Positions 48,274-61,682 of a DNA stretch of 64,000 nt are shown in pieces. The number at the start of each line of letters is the position of its first letter. Position 1 is the first letter of the stretch. Source of the stretch: Physcomitrium patens (taxonomy: Eukaryota > Streptophyta > Bryopsida > Funariales > Funariaceae). The position numbers and the translations under genes were made by a program. The stretch lies in NCBI RefSeq assembly GCF_000002425.4, contig NC_037263.1:10277269-10341268 (forward strand), written 5' to 3'. Under the pieces are notes generated by a model. The model worked only from the letters and a program-made list of their open reading frames with translations, made no database searches and was not told the DNA's origin.

Positions 48274-49405
48274 TTACAAATTTAAATTACACAAAATTAA
48301 TGCCCTAAAAACATCCCTCTCATTTCTCCTCAAATTTCACTGTTTGATCAACAAAAAAAAATCTCACATTTTCCATGGACATGGGATTTTATGTCGTAGG
48401 ATTTGATTTCAACCATGATGCTCAATTGGTCTTCTCTATATATCAATCTAAAAATTTTCTAATAAATGTTTATCAAAAAATATTGTGTACTATTATTTGA
48501 AGTTTCTTGTAGTATTGTTTTTTCTAATTTATCTTATTTTACCTTTTTTATGGCCTTAAAAATAAATAGGAGTTCTTTTTATAAAAAACTTAGTATTAAT
48601 ACTAAATATTTTTGTTATATTCTTATCTTTTATTCATATTTATTTTAAATTTATTTTCTAAAATATTTTTAATTAATATCCTTTATAATATATATATATA
48701 TATATATATAATTTTTTTTCTTGCATCCAATAGCCATATTACAATATAATAAGGTAAACTTTTATTTTAATTTTTAAGAATTACTAAGTTACTTAAAAAT
48801 AATGCATGCATCACATTTATACATAATGTAGATCGTTTTTTTTTGTTCTTAGTATCTTTAAGGTAAATTTCTATTTTGGTCTTAAATTGTGCTTATTAAA
48901 ATGTATACTAAGATTTATCTTTTTTAGATATAAAATTTAAAAAATATATATTTAAATATTTTTAATCTTCAATTTTTATATCTATTATAATTAAATAAAA
49001 AAATATTTTATTTTCATATAGATCTCTATAGAAAATTTTGTAATTATTTTATAAAAATATTTATCATATTATTATATTTTAAAATTTTATTTTAATAAGC
49101 ATAATTATTTATTTTATAATCTTTAAATTTTTAAATAATAATTAATAAAATTTTATACATATAATTTTATCTTAATAGAAAATTAAAATAAACATCTTAA
49201 TTGCTAATACCTTGTATTTATTCTTAATATGATTGGTGCTATTAACACTACTGAAATATTTTTGCCCTAAAAGTAGCTATTATTTGTATTGATATTTTAA
49301 TTTATTGATTTTAAAATTAAAATTACATCAAATGTACCTAAAAATTCTTTAGCCATTGGCATAAAACTAAGAATGTCTTTGGTTTAAGATTTTTTATACT
49401 ATTAA

Positions 49406-49449
<44 letters not shown>

Positions 49450-51690
49450 ACAAAAGCATAATCTATATGCATATCATTACAAAATTACTAATCTAAATTT
49501 TAATTATAACTAAATTCTAAAGCAAATAAAATTACATTAAGTTATGTCAACATTGCAGTTAGTTCAAATAGTGGATGTCATTGGTAACCAAGATTGTTTA
49601 TTCTATGTAGAAAAAAAAATAGTTTATTGTATTTTAACTTATCAACAACAATGTTATGTTCATATGTATGTGTGTTCCCATAACTAAATTACCCTGTTCA
49701 AACTCTGAATTTTAAAATCAACAATTAATTTGAAAGGACACAACAAAAGCTCTATGAATTCTGAAACAGGACAACAAAAGCTGCATTGTCTTTGAAACAT
49801 TTGCATAATATAATCAGGAAATCAAAATGTCAAAAAAGTAATCACAAATGTCAACTCTTTAATGAAAGAAAGAACTATAGTGACCATTTTCCTTTCTGCT
49901 AGGAAACTATCCTTTGTTGAGCTGGTATATTTGGAATGGTGTCTATCTGTCTATGTACATATGCATGCATGCATATATACATGGTGGAAAAATTATAAAA
50001 TGAACAGCTTATGACACAAAAGTATCACTAAGGAAGTATCATTAATAGAATAAGTTTCATTTGAGATGAAACTTTAGTGTATTCTGGATTTCATATTTTA
50101 GTGTTATTCCAGAAACCATGGTTTGTAGTTAAAAAGAAAAGGTTACAATTCCACAATTATTAGGTTATTAGTAAAGTATCAAGGTATGATATGGATAGAA
50201 CTTGTACACAATTGTTTCAAGATGAAACGGATATGCAACAATTGGCATTTCATATCATATTTCTAAAAATGTCCAAAAATCCACATTATCTTCAAATTTA
50301 CATAAAATACCTTCCATTCACATGTACAAAACTGTAGAAAGCTGTGATTTTTTCAAAGTTTCTCAAAATGAGTTTTATAATGTGTCTATCAATGTTCACA
50401 GAAACAGAGATGTTATAATCAAGTGATTCATTTTACCAATCTTATCTTGGATATAAAAAAAAATAAAATAAAATAAAATAAAATGAAGCTCAGAATTCAT
50501 GGAGAACCATGCAACACAAGATTTTTACACAATAATTTTACATTCTGTTTTAATTATTATATTAGAAACAGATATAAGGGTGGAGGAGTATGGATTCTTT
50601 TGATTTATACTTGTTTATTTAGGGGTGAACATCTTCATGATGTTTTGAAGTTTGAGGAATTGGGTCAGAGATTGAGTTTCTGAAATGAAGTGAATAGAGC
50701 TCTTTCACATGCATTGCAAATAGGTTATGGACAACTTTCAACCATGCATGAGCATGGGATGGAACTGACTTGCAGAGTAAGGAAAAGGCAGATGAGACAA
50801 TTGCGAAATAGAATCCTTCAATGCATTGCTGCCTATTGATATGTCAGTGCTCATTTCACCTGACTGACAAGCAGCCACTGTTTATGAAAATATCAATGGA
50901 ATGGGTAAACACAACTTACGAGATCGAAGAATAAAATAGGTTACAAGATCAAATAGGTTATGAAACTCTTGAACAGGTGCGTTCCCTACAATTATCCTTC
51001 TCTTTGTAGCAACATTTTTTCTTCTTTTAAATAAAACGTATAATAAAATTTATAAGAATAAAATCACATATAAAAACTTAAGACGCGCACATTCATATTA
51101 GAAGGAGTCTGATTGAAAAGATAGCTTGGAGAATGGAGAAGCGAATAGGAGAATACCAACTTTGAATTCACTAAAGATTGCCCCTTGCTAAGGACATCGA
51201 AGAAAGATGTGCTTAATTATGAGAAAATAAAAAGTGTTGACATCATGGGTGGGTTGTAAGCAATAGGGGTCCATCTCCTCTTACAAATTCTATTGAAGAT
51301 GCCTATTTAGAGGTGTAAACTATTTCTGCAGCATCAAAACTATATTCATACAGTGTGGTTTAATAGGCTCCAGCATGTTCTCCAAACCTTTTTCTCCAAA
51401 CAGTAGTGTGACACCCACAATTGGATGTGTCCAGATTAAACAATATCACAAAAAAAATCTCACTAAATTATCACAATTTGAGCTTTCTTCAAATCTAAAA
51501 CACACGTTTGTTCTTTTAAAATTGAACAGGTCACGTTCCTATTTTTCCTAACAGCAAGCCTTTACCCATAGATGCTTCCATTGAAATGATACATTCACTA
51601 CTTCCAGCAAAATCTAAAGAAACTATCTCAAGCAACCATTCCAGTATTGACCAAGTACAGTCGAATTCAAGCAAGGATAATAAATGCACC
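48274..51690. other. AT-rich intergenic DNA with microsatellites
   Basis: No gene is supported. (TA)n tracts lie near 48690-48710 and 49412-49446, and an (AAAAT)n run at 50461-50484. Composition becomes more balanced from about 49550. Small open frames (for example 48466-48648 and 50483-50683) carry no recognisable motif. Confidence 0.5.
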
Positions 51691-51699
51691 TCCGTAGTG

Positions 51700-52660
51700 G
51701 ATTCAAAAATCTAGAATAGTTCCGTGGGTTTCGCAACCATCAGTTCCGGTGTAATGGAGTGTGTACTGGTCGACAAATTGACAGCGACGTGCTTTCCAAA
51801 AGTTCTTGCGGTTTGTCGCCGACTCGATAGCTGCAGATGATAGCTGCATGTAAAGGACTTCAGCGCAAGGTTTTGTCATATCTTAGGAGTGCTTGAGGAT
51901 GGTTGTACTAGAAGAGAACCCTGCCTGCCCTATTTGTTTGTCCTTCTCTTCCTCGGTCGCAGTCCATGACTAGTCTGGTTGAACTCTGGAGCAGCATTAT
52001 TTCCCTTCCTGACGTCGTTTGTTGACTTGCGTCTGTTACGGATGAGAGCAGACCCCACAAGGGGAGCAGCTATCATGTGGGTTTGTCGGCTCAGCCCGTG
52101 GATTGATTGAGGATCTGTGCATCTCTGGATTCAAGACGATGTGGGTTCCTAGGGTATCGATCAAATCCTGCAGTGTCGACTGCAAGCCCGTGAGCTTCTG
52201 GCGGAATGGGCTGACTGTTCTGAAATCAGAAACACATCTGAAGTTCTGTTTGTGGATAATATGGGGAAGGAAAGTGATTTCCTGTTATTGGGTGCTTCCG
52301 CTGCTGTGCCCACATGCATAAGAAGACCACCGGTCACTGAACCACAGAGGAGAAGATCTAGTCACCATATACATCGTTAATAGCTAATGTCGTCCCGGGA
52401 CCAGATGCTTGATCAATTTCAGTATCTGTTTCAAGGTTACTGTGCATCACCATGTTGTGATCAACGTGATCCCAGTGCGCATGTAAGTAAATTGCAAACT
52501 GAAATTTGTGTTGCATCGTCTGGTCGGGGAACCCAGGAATGCTACGATAATCGAGGAGGTTGTGTGTTACTAAGCTGCGCGGGTCCCAGCAGCTAACTTC
52601 GACGAGACCGGCACCTCCGAAAAATTTGGTCAGTTTCATAAGAGTTGATCAGTTGTTTAC
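51700..52660 (-). other. GC-richer, gene-like segment, unidentified
   Basis: Base composition is close to that of the host exons. On the minus strand several short open stretches look protein-like, for example a block with KLTGLQSTLQDLIDTLGTH and another with ESATNRKNFWKARRCQF, plus an open frame at 52358-52639 with HAHWDHVDHN. I cannot join them into a model with confidence and recognise no family. It may be a separate small gene downstream of the phosphatase, an old copy, or its extended 3' region. Confidence 0.3.
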
Positions 52661-53358
52661 AAAAGCAGATACTGCAGTTTCTCTTAGCCAGTAGGCTGAG
52701 AAAGGCGTCCCTTCAGCAGCACACACATGTACATGCCCTCCACTTTTTAAAGATTAAATCTTCCTTGCTCACAATAGACTATAGCAGCTGAATCTACTAC
52801 CAATTCCATGATATTAAGCGCCAATTGATGTCAGAACCACAAGTAGAGTTTCTCTGCTAGAAGATCGCAATAACACTCAGAGCAGATTGCGCTTCCAAGC
52901 TAACTGCGTCGATATGTGGAAATAACAAATATAATGGTGAAACACTCGTATTTTGAACAGGAAAGAAGAGCATTGAAAATTTTCTCAATGCGAGACATTT
53001 TTTAGGGTTTTCGTGGGCGAAATTTAGATAACGTGTAGTAATTAATTCAATTGGCAGAAAATAATTCCGTGTAGTGTACATTACTGTCGGAACAGAATGA
53101 ACTCAAAATTCCAAAAGTAGGTTATTGTAGTCAATTAGTGTTCGGTGCATGAGCATCGCTGCTCTAGAGCAATCCTAGCAAATTTAATCTAATTTAATCA
53201 AATTTAAGAACCTGATTACATACCTCTACCTTGAAAAATTACAACCCTTAAAATCCTCGGAACCTAATCATATTGTTGAATGAGCAGGTATGGAGTAGTG
53301 TGTATCTGTGACTATTGTTCTTAACGACTATTTTACAGCGGAATATACCGAGTGGTGC
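52661..53358. other. 3' flank of the phosphatase gene
   Basis: About 700 bases follow the stop codon on the minus strand and probably contain its 3' UTR. No other feature is seen. Confidence 0.4.
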
Positions 53359-56098
53359 TCATTTATGAAGGTCAAGCTGGTAAAGGTTTTGCCCAAGAGC
53401 ATCATGGAAATCAATCCGGAGGTCATGGGCACCCATGGACACAGACACAAAACCTTGTCCGTCATAACCGAACTGAAGCCCATCTTCAGGTTGCCCTTCG
53501 TGGAGGCCCTGAAAAGACTTGGATCCGGCTCCACTCGTGACAAAGTGAACATTACTGTCCTCTCGTTTAATATGCTGAAGGCAGTGATCATGGCCATTTA
53601 GGTACACGTCAACATTTTGCTTCTGCAGAAATTTGAAAACAAGAAGAATTAGTCAATTGGGTTCAAGACGGCCAACATGCTTCTGGCAGACGTCGAGGGG
53701 TTTTAAGGTGAGAATTAACATTGCCATTCGAGCAAGAAATGGGCTGACCTCTAAAGTCCAGTGTGTAAGATGAGAGAGGGATGGAAGATGAAATGTCAGA
53801 CCTCCAGGATTGGTAGTACGTGCTTAACCATCTCCTGAGTATCACCGTGGCGACCAAGACTGCGTATCGTATGGTGTCCTATGACAATCTTCCATATCGC
53901 TTTCGAGGATTCTAAGGTCGAGTTCAAATTCTGAAAGACAAAAACCGAGATTCAATAATAGGTTTCACTCGGGTTCGTAAATCCTTCCCGAAGCTCAACA
54001 TGTAGTAACCATCTGGCCCTGTGTTATCCCGAAGAAATCTGTGAAGTTCATTTGTGAAGTTGATTCACCTCAATAACCAGAGGTTCAAGCCTCGGACATC
54101 GCGACCCAGGCCACAGGATATTTAACTAGAGGCTGCCATTTACTTACTTTGAGATCAAATTTTATGAACTGGAAAGAGGGAAAGGCGTGCCTGAAGTTGT
54201 TCATGCAGATACTCTTCTCGAAGATCAATTCCTCTCCAATCGAATGTCCTTTGTTGTGCTGCACTCCAGTAATCGTTTACAAAAGGCGTTGTATCTATGA
54301 AGAACAATTCCACGAACTTCGAACAGTACCCTGCGAAATCATTTTAATGGGTACTTCTATATCAGGGTTTCTTTCTGTGCGAAAATTTCACGGAACATTG
54401 AAACTTGCCAGCATGTTACAATCATAATCATAGAACACCACCAATGCCGCTCTCGAAGAAAATTTGCTGCTGTGCAACATTGCATCCCGAGAAATGAACC
54501 CCACGGATTTTCCCTTGAAAAATCCATGACCGAGACACGACAAGGGGCAGGATACCTTCAAGGTGAACGGATATGTATGTGATTAGAATAAGCAATTTGT
54601 AACGCATGAGCAAAAATGAACCAAAAATATGTGTTTTCAAGATTTACCTATGTGAGAAGTACCACACAGAAAGTATTTGATTTGATAAGACCGGTCACAA
54701 AACCATCGACTGTCTTTTTGGGTAAGGATGTCCCCGATTTGCAATAATGTATCACCTAAGTAGTCGTGATTTCCCAACACTGCATTACCAGGAAGATTAA
54801 ACGAGTAAATTAAAGCATAAATCTTTGTACGGCTAAATTGGAAAAATAAGTGAGCATACTGTGAATGAAGTGTAACCCAATTGTCTCAATTAAAGAAAAA
54901 TCCAGTCATGTGAGGAGAAAAGTTGTACCAGCAAACCACTGCGTTTGCAAACTTCGTGCAGTGTAAACCTTCGAGAAAGAGTTCTTGAATTTCGTGTCGT
55001 GCGGGCCTTTCAAACCAGCCTGGTAGAAATTGTCACCCACCGAGACCACGAAATTGATCCTCAGCTGCCGTCCTACACGACCCATCTTCACACCATGTCG
55101 AAAACAAATTAATCCCTCTTGAACCTTCAAGCTGTCGAGAATACTAATCTGTGGTGAAGAAAATGTGCTCAAATGTGCAAGAAAGCCAAAAAAGAAACTA
55201 ATACAGATTCATGAAAGAATAGGCTAGTGGAACCACATTACATGAAAGAGTAATGGAAGAACCCTGCACTAAATTCACGAGGGACCAGATCTCACCAATA
55301 ATTCTCTACTGTAATGGTTGAAAAGTGATCTAGTTTGTGTTAATTTGCTGTGCCAGCTTTAGTGCATGAATTTCATTACAACAAATACATCCAGGTCTCC
55401 CCAAGTATCGAAGAGAACTCGCAATTCTTCTAGAAACTGAGTGGATTATAAGATTGCGACCCCAATTAGCATTGCAATCACAAAGTTTTGTTTACCTGCT
55501 TCGCAACCATGGTCTGATTAAATGTACCTTCCCGGCCCCAATCTCCCACCGCCAAAAAATTCAGTGGATGCTTCGGTCGGGCGACAGTAGCCTCCAGAGC
55601 GAATGTCTCGAAATCATAAGCTCCAGAAAGGTATAAGGAGACCGCGCATCCAAAGATTGTTCCGATGAGCACAGCTACGACGGTAATAGCTACATACCTC
55701 AGCGATCTCCAGGCGTGTATTTCTACCACTTCCTGCGTTGAACAATACAATTTGATTTATACAACCTCGGTATCCTCCCTGCTTTGAATAAAAACTACCT
55801 CTGAAATATACGATCTTCTACTCTGATAGAAAGCAAGAGTTAATCGAAACAGAACACGACAGTTGCTTCGTTAGACCTGACTCAGCACCGAAGCGGTAAT
55901 TTTTACAAATTCTCCTCCTCTCAATCTCAAGCGAAAGGTGTTGGTATTCAAGGTGGGGATTGACAGTTGCTGAATGATTGCCATACTTCCATTAGAAATC
56001 GAGCTATTGGGTTGAAAGAGGAGAGACATTACCTCCACATTACGCTGCAAAAGTCCCACTTCCTCGTCCGGAATCACCTTCGTTTCGACGATCTCCAT
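53359..56098 (-). CDS. Purple acid phosphatase, low-molecular-weight plant type, membrane-anchored
   Basis: Metallophosphatase that hydrolyses phosphate monoesters, usually secreted or vacuolar and tied to phosphate supply. Seven exons join to 374 codons: 56033-56098, 55496-55732, 54929-55085, 54648-54779, 54191-54330, 53802-53930 and 53359-53622; phases agree at every junction. All seven metal ligands are present: D86 (GDW), D119 and Y122 (GDNFY), N157 (GNHD), H263 (GHH), H298 and H300 (GHDH). Residues 35-57 form one hydrophobic span after an acidic N-terminus and a basic HAWRSLR flank, so a type II membrane anchor is predicted instead of a cleaved signal peptide. The exon 4 end could shift by five codons, and intron 5 seems to use a GC donor. 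Length fits the PAP3/8/17-like group plus the anchor. Confidence 0.9.
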
Positions 56099-56370
56099 AG
56101 CTCCTTGCCTGCACGATCCGAATCCCAGTTAGAAATTGTACACCTACGACTTCAAACCACCACCACGATTCCTGAGCTCGTTTTTCTCCAACCAGTACAT
56201 CACTCTAACTAAAAACATCCCTCTCCCAATAACCGCATCGAATACACCTTGAGTACACAGTGAGTACAGACGGACACGGATCGTTCGCAGTAAAATAGGC
56301 AAGGAGCAGGCCCTCACACTGAAAAGTGATACTCGATCGAGAGCGTCGCGATGCTCAAATGCAAGCAGAG

Positions 56371-56400
56371 CGAGAGAGAGAGAGAGAGCGGGAGAGAGTT
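56371..56400. repeat. GA-repeat tract upstream of the phosphatase
   Basis: CGAGAGAGAGAGAGAGAG runs about 270 bases upstream of the phosphatase start. GA/CT tracts are common in plant 5' UTRs and core promoters. It lies between the phosphatase and a possible divergent transcript. Confidence 0.45.
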
Positions 56401-56466
56401 ATCGTAACGACGACTTGACGACAACGACAGTTGCGGCTCCTGATGCTGGTGAAAGGAAACGACTAA

Positions 56467-56618
56467 TGAAAGAGGTGATAAAGAGAGGGAAAGACGATCT
56501 CCGACTATTCACGGAGGATATTCCCTGGGATATGCAAAGTAATCTCGTTTCAAGCAGACTCGGTTTTCACTATGGCAGACCACAAAACTGCCCACCAGAA
56601 CTGAAGGTGCTGGGGTAA
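56467..56618 (+). other. Possible first exon of a divergent gene
   Basis: An open stretch from an ATG at 56467 (MKEVIKRGKDDLRLF, then GFHYGRPQNCPPEL) ends near possible donors (GGTGCTGGG or GGTAATT). It faces away from the phosphatase across a GA tract, as in a bidirectional promoter. No family is recognised and no second exon is found. Confidence 0.25.
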
Positions 56619-56639
56619 TTATTCTCTCCAAATAGTATT

Positions 56640-59600
56640 AAACTATAGCTGGGGTATTTCCCCTCACTGACACTGACACTGCAAAACTCCGAGCTGTCCT
56701 CCACCTCTGGGGGTTGACAGGACAAGTGATTCTTGGGTCCTGTTGGTCTCTAATCTAGTAGTCTCGTATGCGTAGACACGGTTTCAAACATCAGCAAACA
56801 TCAGCATCTGAGAGTCGGGTTCAGCGTGTCAGCCAAGTGGTTAGCGACTGGTAGGTATCATCGCGTAGGAAGACGATCCTCGTGATCATTGACCTCATAA
56901 AAGTTTTCGAAGCTATTGTGTGTTGGACAAAATAAGTCAAAAGCGAAGAGGCTTTGATCGATTAGCGCCGCGAGTGATAAGAGCAACAAATTTGATAATC
57001 GAGCACGAGTCCAACTCTTCCCTGGATCTTCAGAATACATCAACAGGTTTGTTTGGGGAATGACCACATGATATCAGTTGCCGGTACTATTTGACTGCAA
57101 ATCAGTCCAAAGAAAATTCTCAAACTACCGATGTACCTAGAGCTTCACAGATGGTGTCCTATCCCTTACAAAACAGATCTTTCGTAGAACCACACGCTCA
57201 AGCTAAAACACGAACGAGAAGAAACAAATCAATTTGCTAGAGCTTTGGGATAGTTCCTTCACTTAGGTGGGTGTAAACAATCCAGAATCCCAACAGGAGC
57301 AGAAATGAAAAACTGTCGCAACTGATGATCTACAGCATGTTAGGGAATACGAGTCTCATTCTGTTGAAAATTAAGTTAATCAATTCAAATTTATGGCAGA
57401 ATGAATGGCTCGATCGAGGGGGACGAGACAGCTGGGATGGTGCGTGGGGGCCCAAAGGCAAGATGCTCTCCTGGGAAGGGATTAACTTGAGCCCAGAAGG
57501 ATCTGTTTTTTCGGGGGGCAGGCTTGCTAGCTCCTTGGAACAGAAAAAACCAGAAGTTTGGGTAAAACAGTAGAGCTGCGCATCCAAATCCCAATTCAAA
57601 GAATCTTAATTGCCTCTACGTAAAAGCTTTTCCCGTTTCGTAGCCCACGCCCGGTAACGTAATTCCACTGTGATGGAATTCGGGAGAAAAAACGCTGAGC
57701 CATTCAGCTCGATTCTTACTTGTGTTACCTATGAATGATATACTTCCGGTGCTTTTGATACAATCCATTTTATCTCGACTGTGGAGTTTTTGGAGGTCCT
57801 GCGCAATCACATCTCTTCACTCCTCCGTTGTGGTCTGCTTTCAAAGCATATACAGCGGCTTCCATGGCTTGGACTTTCTCGATTATCATAAAAGCAAGCC
57901 GATAGCGTTGAGTCCCATGCAAACATCTATTAAGACGTAACCGTATGACACCTCAATCAATGAGCTTGGAATCTTCGCCGTGGCCTTCAGACCAAACCAT
58001 TTTCCACTCCGCTTTGCTGCGTTCACCTGCGTATAGAAACGAATGTGGCCATAGAAACCCACTATCCCCTAGGGCCAGCACACGTGGTCTCATGGCTGCA
58101 GCACGGTTATCACCGGAATCTCGTCATAGTCAAAGATACTCTCGAAAGCCTAATGAAAGCATCCAATGCAACAGAAACTTCGGAAGGTACCCACTCCGAC
58201 GTGTCAGGGCTGTAAACACCGGGAAAAGCTTGTGACCCCCTGTGTAACCAGTCAATCGACTTGGTTACCACGACACTGCACCGCAATAATCCCCTTGCAT
58301 CAAACACCGCTCGCAGCGCTCCAAACGCGATTAATTCCACGCCTAAAACAACTCTGATAGTGTTAACGATCCCGGAAAATCTAGCAACGATGTCGTTCGG
58401 GATCAAGACAGGCGTTGCGTGTTCAATTAATTGCACAGTTCTGGCACCTCAGCCATGAAACCAAATCCTGGTAGACCCAAGAATTTCATGTGATGACGTA
58501 TCCATTCCACAAAACCAATGGGATTTCGGCCTTAGAGTTGTCCCGCTTTGCCCGCCACCCGAAATTCTAACTCAACCCACCATTGTCGCAAAACGAGGGT
58601 CCACATGGACAATGAGAAGTGGCCGGGGGGTCTGGAGAGGATAAGAAGAGCTCTAGTTCGAATTTGGCCAAGCTGGACAAAAGGGTGTGCGGCCCTATGG
58701 AATTGCTGGACCAGAGGTTGAGTGTTCTGGTTGGGTTGTGCTTTCAGCCAAGAGGGAAAACTGGGTCTGTTGCGTGACGGCTGGCTGCCACCTAAGCTTC
58801 ACCTAACTGAAAGGTCGTCTGAGGTGGACCAGACCAATGGATGGACGAAGATCCTCTGCTGTCACACCCAGTCATCCACCTAAGGATGGATGACGTGAAT
58901 GACATGGCACTCCTGGACTAATTAACCAATTGGAGCCTTAAGCGTGGCTGACCTTCAGTGCTCTCCCATCCAAATTTATTGGTTGTGAAGTTATTCTGAT
59001 TATAATTATTGACAAAATTAGAGTATAGATGGTGAATTCTTTAACATTGATGTTAGTAAAACGCCCATCCAAGATATTGATGCAAATTTTAAAGCACATT
59101 GATTTGTCTAACCAGACATCGAGCAAATTCTACCAGCTATGTCAAGAGTAGCCTCAAGATAAGTTATAGCTTGCTCTCTTAGTATAAAAACTTATTTAAT
59201 AAAATAATAATAATAATAATAATAAATCAAACAATGTAAAAGTATTTTGATTTTTAACAATATTGATCAAGACTTACCGAAAAAAAAAAACTCAATAAAA
59301 AAATATTTTATTTCTCAATTACATATAAATTAAACTAATACAACTACAATTATTACTTTAAAGGTAATATTTTCCATAATTCACATATGTAATTTTAAGA
59401 CTCTTAAAGAAGCATTTTTAAAACTTTGAATATTTGAAAATTTCAAAACACATGAAGTTTACCTTCATTTTTCTAAGAAATATCATACAAATATAGTTGA
59501 CTATGAATGGTTTATATAAAAAATGAATAACTGAAAACATAAATCATACATTAATTTAAATTCTTACACCTAACATGATCAAATTTCTGCATGTTAGTCT

Positions 59601-60035
59601 TAAATATATCTTATTAAAATTAACATGCAAAAAATAAATTCACATTGAGTCAAAACTTTCAAATATAAAATTTCCACTCAAATTCAAAGACAGATACGAT
59701 AGAAAGTTAATTTATGTAATATGCATACTTAAAAACAACCAAAAATATATATACCAATATTTTAATTTTAAATAAATTATTTGCTTTTTACTGTAAAATT
59801 AAAACATCAACACTGCACAAAAATAAATAAGAAGAACTTTTCCTTTACGTACTAATTAGATTACATTAAATTTTACAGAATTAGTATTTTTTAAATAAAA
59901 TTCTAAATTCTGATTTTATGAAACATATTTTACAAGCCGAGAAGCCATATCCAACAATTTAGAGAAGGGAATGCAAATTTCAAGGAATGGTTTTATTTGC
60001 CTTAATTTTGGTATTTATTTTTTTTGGTGTCACAG
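56640..60035. other. Unidentified region, GC-richer to 58960, then AT-rich
   Basis: 56640-58960 has near-genic composition and several open frames on both strands (for example minus 58110-58436 with VNTIRVVLGVELIAFGALRA) but no recognisable domain or consistent splice pattern. 58960-60035 is AT-rich with an (AAT)n run at about 59202-59224; it may be an intron of the gene that ends at 60703 or plain intergenic DNA. Confidence 0.35.
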
Positions 60036-60703
60036 TTGTTGCAGCTGTTTGACCTAAAAGTTGGCATCACAGGTATGCATGTCTATTCTTTCTCAACGCT
60101 GTTTGTGAGGATTCGTTTTTTGTATGCAGGACTCCTCATCCTCCCTTTTCTTCGACTAATGATCTCTTTTTATTTTGTTCGGAACTCTATGCTAGACCTT
60201 GCGGTGTTGGTTTTTCTGTTCGGGTTGACGTTTGGAGAAAGCAGAGTAACATGGAATTCTAGAGTGTGTCTCGGGTCTGTCTTTTGTCTGAGTTGTTTAG
60301 TCTCGTAGGCATCACAAGATGCTTCGAATTGCTGAATTTTGTTCATTTTTGGATCGTGTAGGCGTCGTTCAATTGGCGGAGATAGATGGCCCGTTTGTTA
60401 CACTCCGTCTTTCAGGACGCTTCTGGCACACGCGTTCGATGGTTCTTGCTCGCGTTGCCAATTATTTGCAGAAACGAATTCCTGTAAGCTTTTTTTACAC
60501 CCATAATTACCTCTTTTGTATCGGACATATTTTAGAGCTCCACCAACTTCTGGTCTTAGCCCCCCAGTTGTTTCGCTGAGGTCCGACTGCAACGGCCAGG
60601 AATCTCATCGTTTAGAATTGGTCGTTTTTCCACGATGCAGGAAATAGTTGAGGTGCAGATTGAAGACGAATCACAACTGGACGACAGTGCGGCCAATTTC
60701 TAG
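60036..60703 (+). CDS. C-terminal exons of a conserved, plastid-type protein of unknown function
   Basis: Three exons in matching phase: 60036-60072 (after CACAG, donor AG|GTATGC), 60362-60483 (after TCGTGTAG, donor CCT|GTAAGC) and 60641-60703 (after GATGCAG, stop TAG). They encode about 74 residues: LLQLFDLKVGITG, then VVQLAEIDGPFVTLRLSGRF, WHTRSMVLARVANYLQKRIP, and the acidic end EIVEVQIEDESQLDDSAANF. The combination GRFWH-R--VLARVANYL--RIPEI resembles a small protein conserved in plants and, from memory, cyanobacteria, which suggests a plastid location. I cannot name it. The 5' exons, including any transit peptide, are not located. Confidence 0.6.
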
Positions 60704-61682
60704 GTCTCTAGCAATGTGTCGATCGTCACAACTTGTCTTACATACCTCTGCTGATCCTATCATCTCCTCACGTGAAACGTCGAAGGCATCGTCGAGTTCA
60801 CATCAGCTCTGGAAGTGATAAGGAAGCTGCAACCATACATGGTGAAAACTAGCGAGGTACTGCAACAAATTGGTACTGATCCACAAGTATGTGCTTTGAC
60901 TTTGGGGTCACGATCGGTGCCAGCTCTGCTGATTGGAACCGTTTTATCCTTGCAATTCACTGTCGAATACGGCGTCTCTGGGAACAGCATCAAGCGGAAG
61001 CACAAGCACGGGTGAACGCTGGGAATTTTCGTAACTGCTTGTGAAGTGAAGAAAATCATGAGTTGAGCAATAAGAGATCATGATTGATACACCCTTGCGG
61101 CCCATCCTTCGTAGATCCTACAACACTGCACACTGATGTCTTCGGCTCTTGAATGCCGGAATGGATTGTGGACTGAAGAAACTCCCATAATCGTTTACAC
61201 ATGTGTTGCAGTTCAATCAAATGTTTTTTTTTATTCTTACACAAAGATAATCATTCATTCGTGAAACTTTTAATGCTACACAATTCATATTACAACCAGG
61301 GAACCAATCACAATACCAACAATTATGAACAGACGCACATGAATGAAGATCACGCATAATTCAAACGTAAACAGAACAAATTAAGATTAACATTGGTTGC
61401 AATGTAACTTTGCGACAACATGCTAGAAGGTTTGCTGACATGACCCTGAATAGCAGAGGATGATCCTGTATCTACTGTAGAAACTTGCTACAGTCTCATT
61501 TTAGGTACTCCAGCTCCCTCGACGGAAAGATACAGTCGGCCTACTTGTTTGGCTTACACATCGATTTTCAAAACACTCGCCTCGGGAGATTTACAACTCG
61601 TACATAGCGGGCGCTTGGGCAAACTGACATTTTTCATCAGATAAGCACATCCGCAAGTGCTCCGACTACTCATCAGTATAAA
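60704..61682. other. Downstream flank, possible further exon at about 60795-60889
   Basis: A plus-strand open stretch (FTSALEVIRKLQPYMVKTSEVLQQIGTDPQ) ends at a donor-like CAA|GTATGT. It looks protein-like but lies after the stop codon of the preceding gene, and no partner exon is evident. The rest is unassigned. Confidence 0.25.

Noticed and set aside
53308-53601. Plus-strand open frame over the phosphatase last exon
   Set aside because: It is the antisense shadow of exon 7, which has strong homology on the minus strand.
56415-56466. Upstream extension of the 56467 open stretch
   Set aside because: It would need a non-ATG start; the first ATG in frame is at 56467.
57325-57599. Overlapping open frames on both strands
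   Set aside because: No homology and no splice context; open by composition only.
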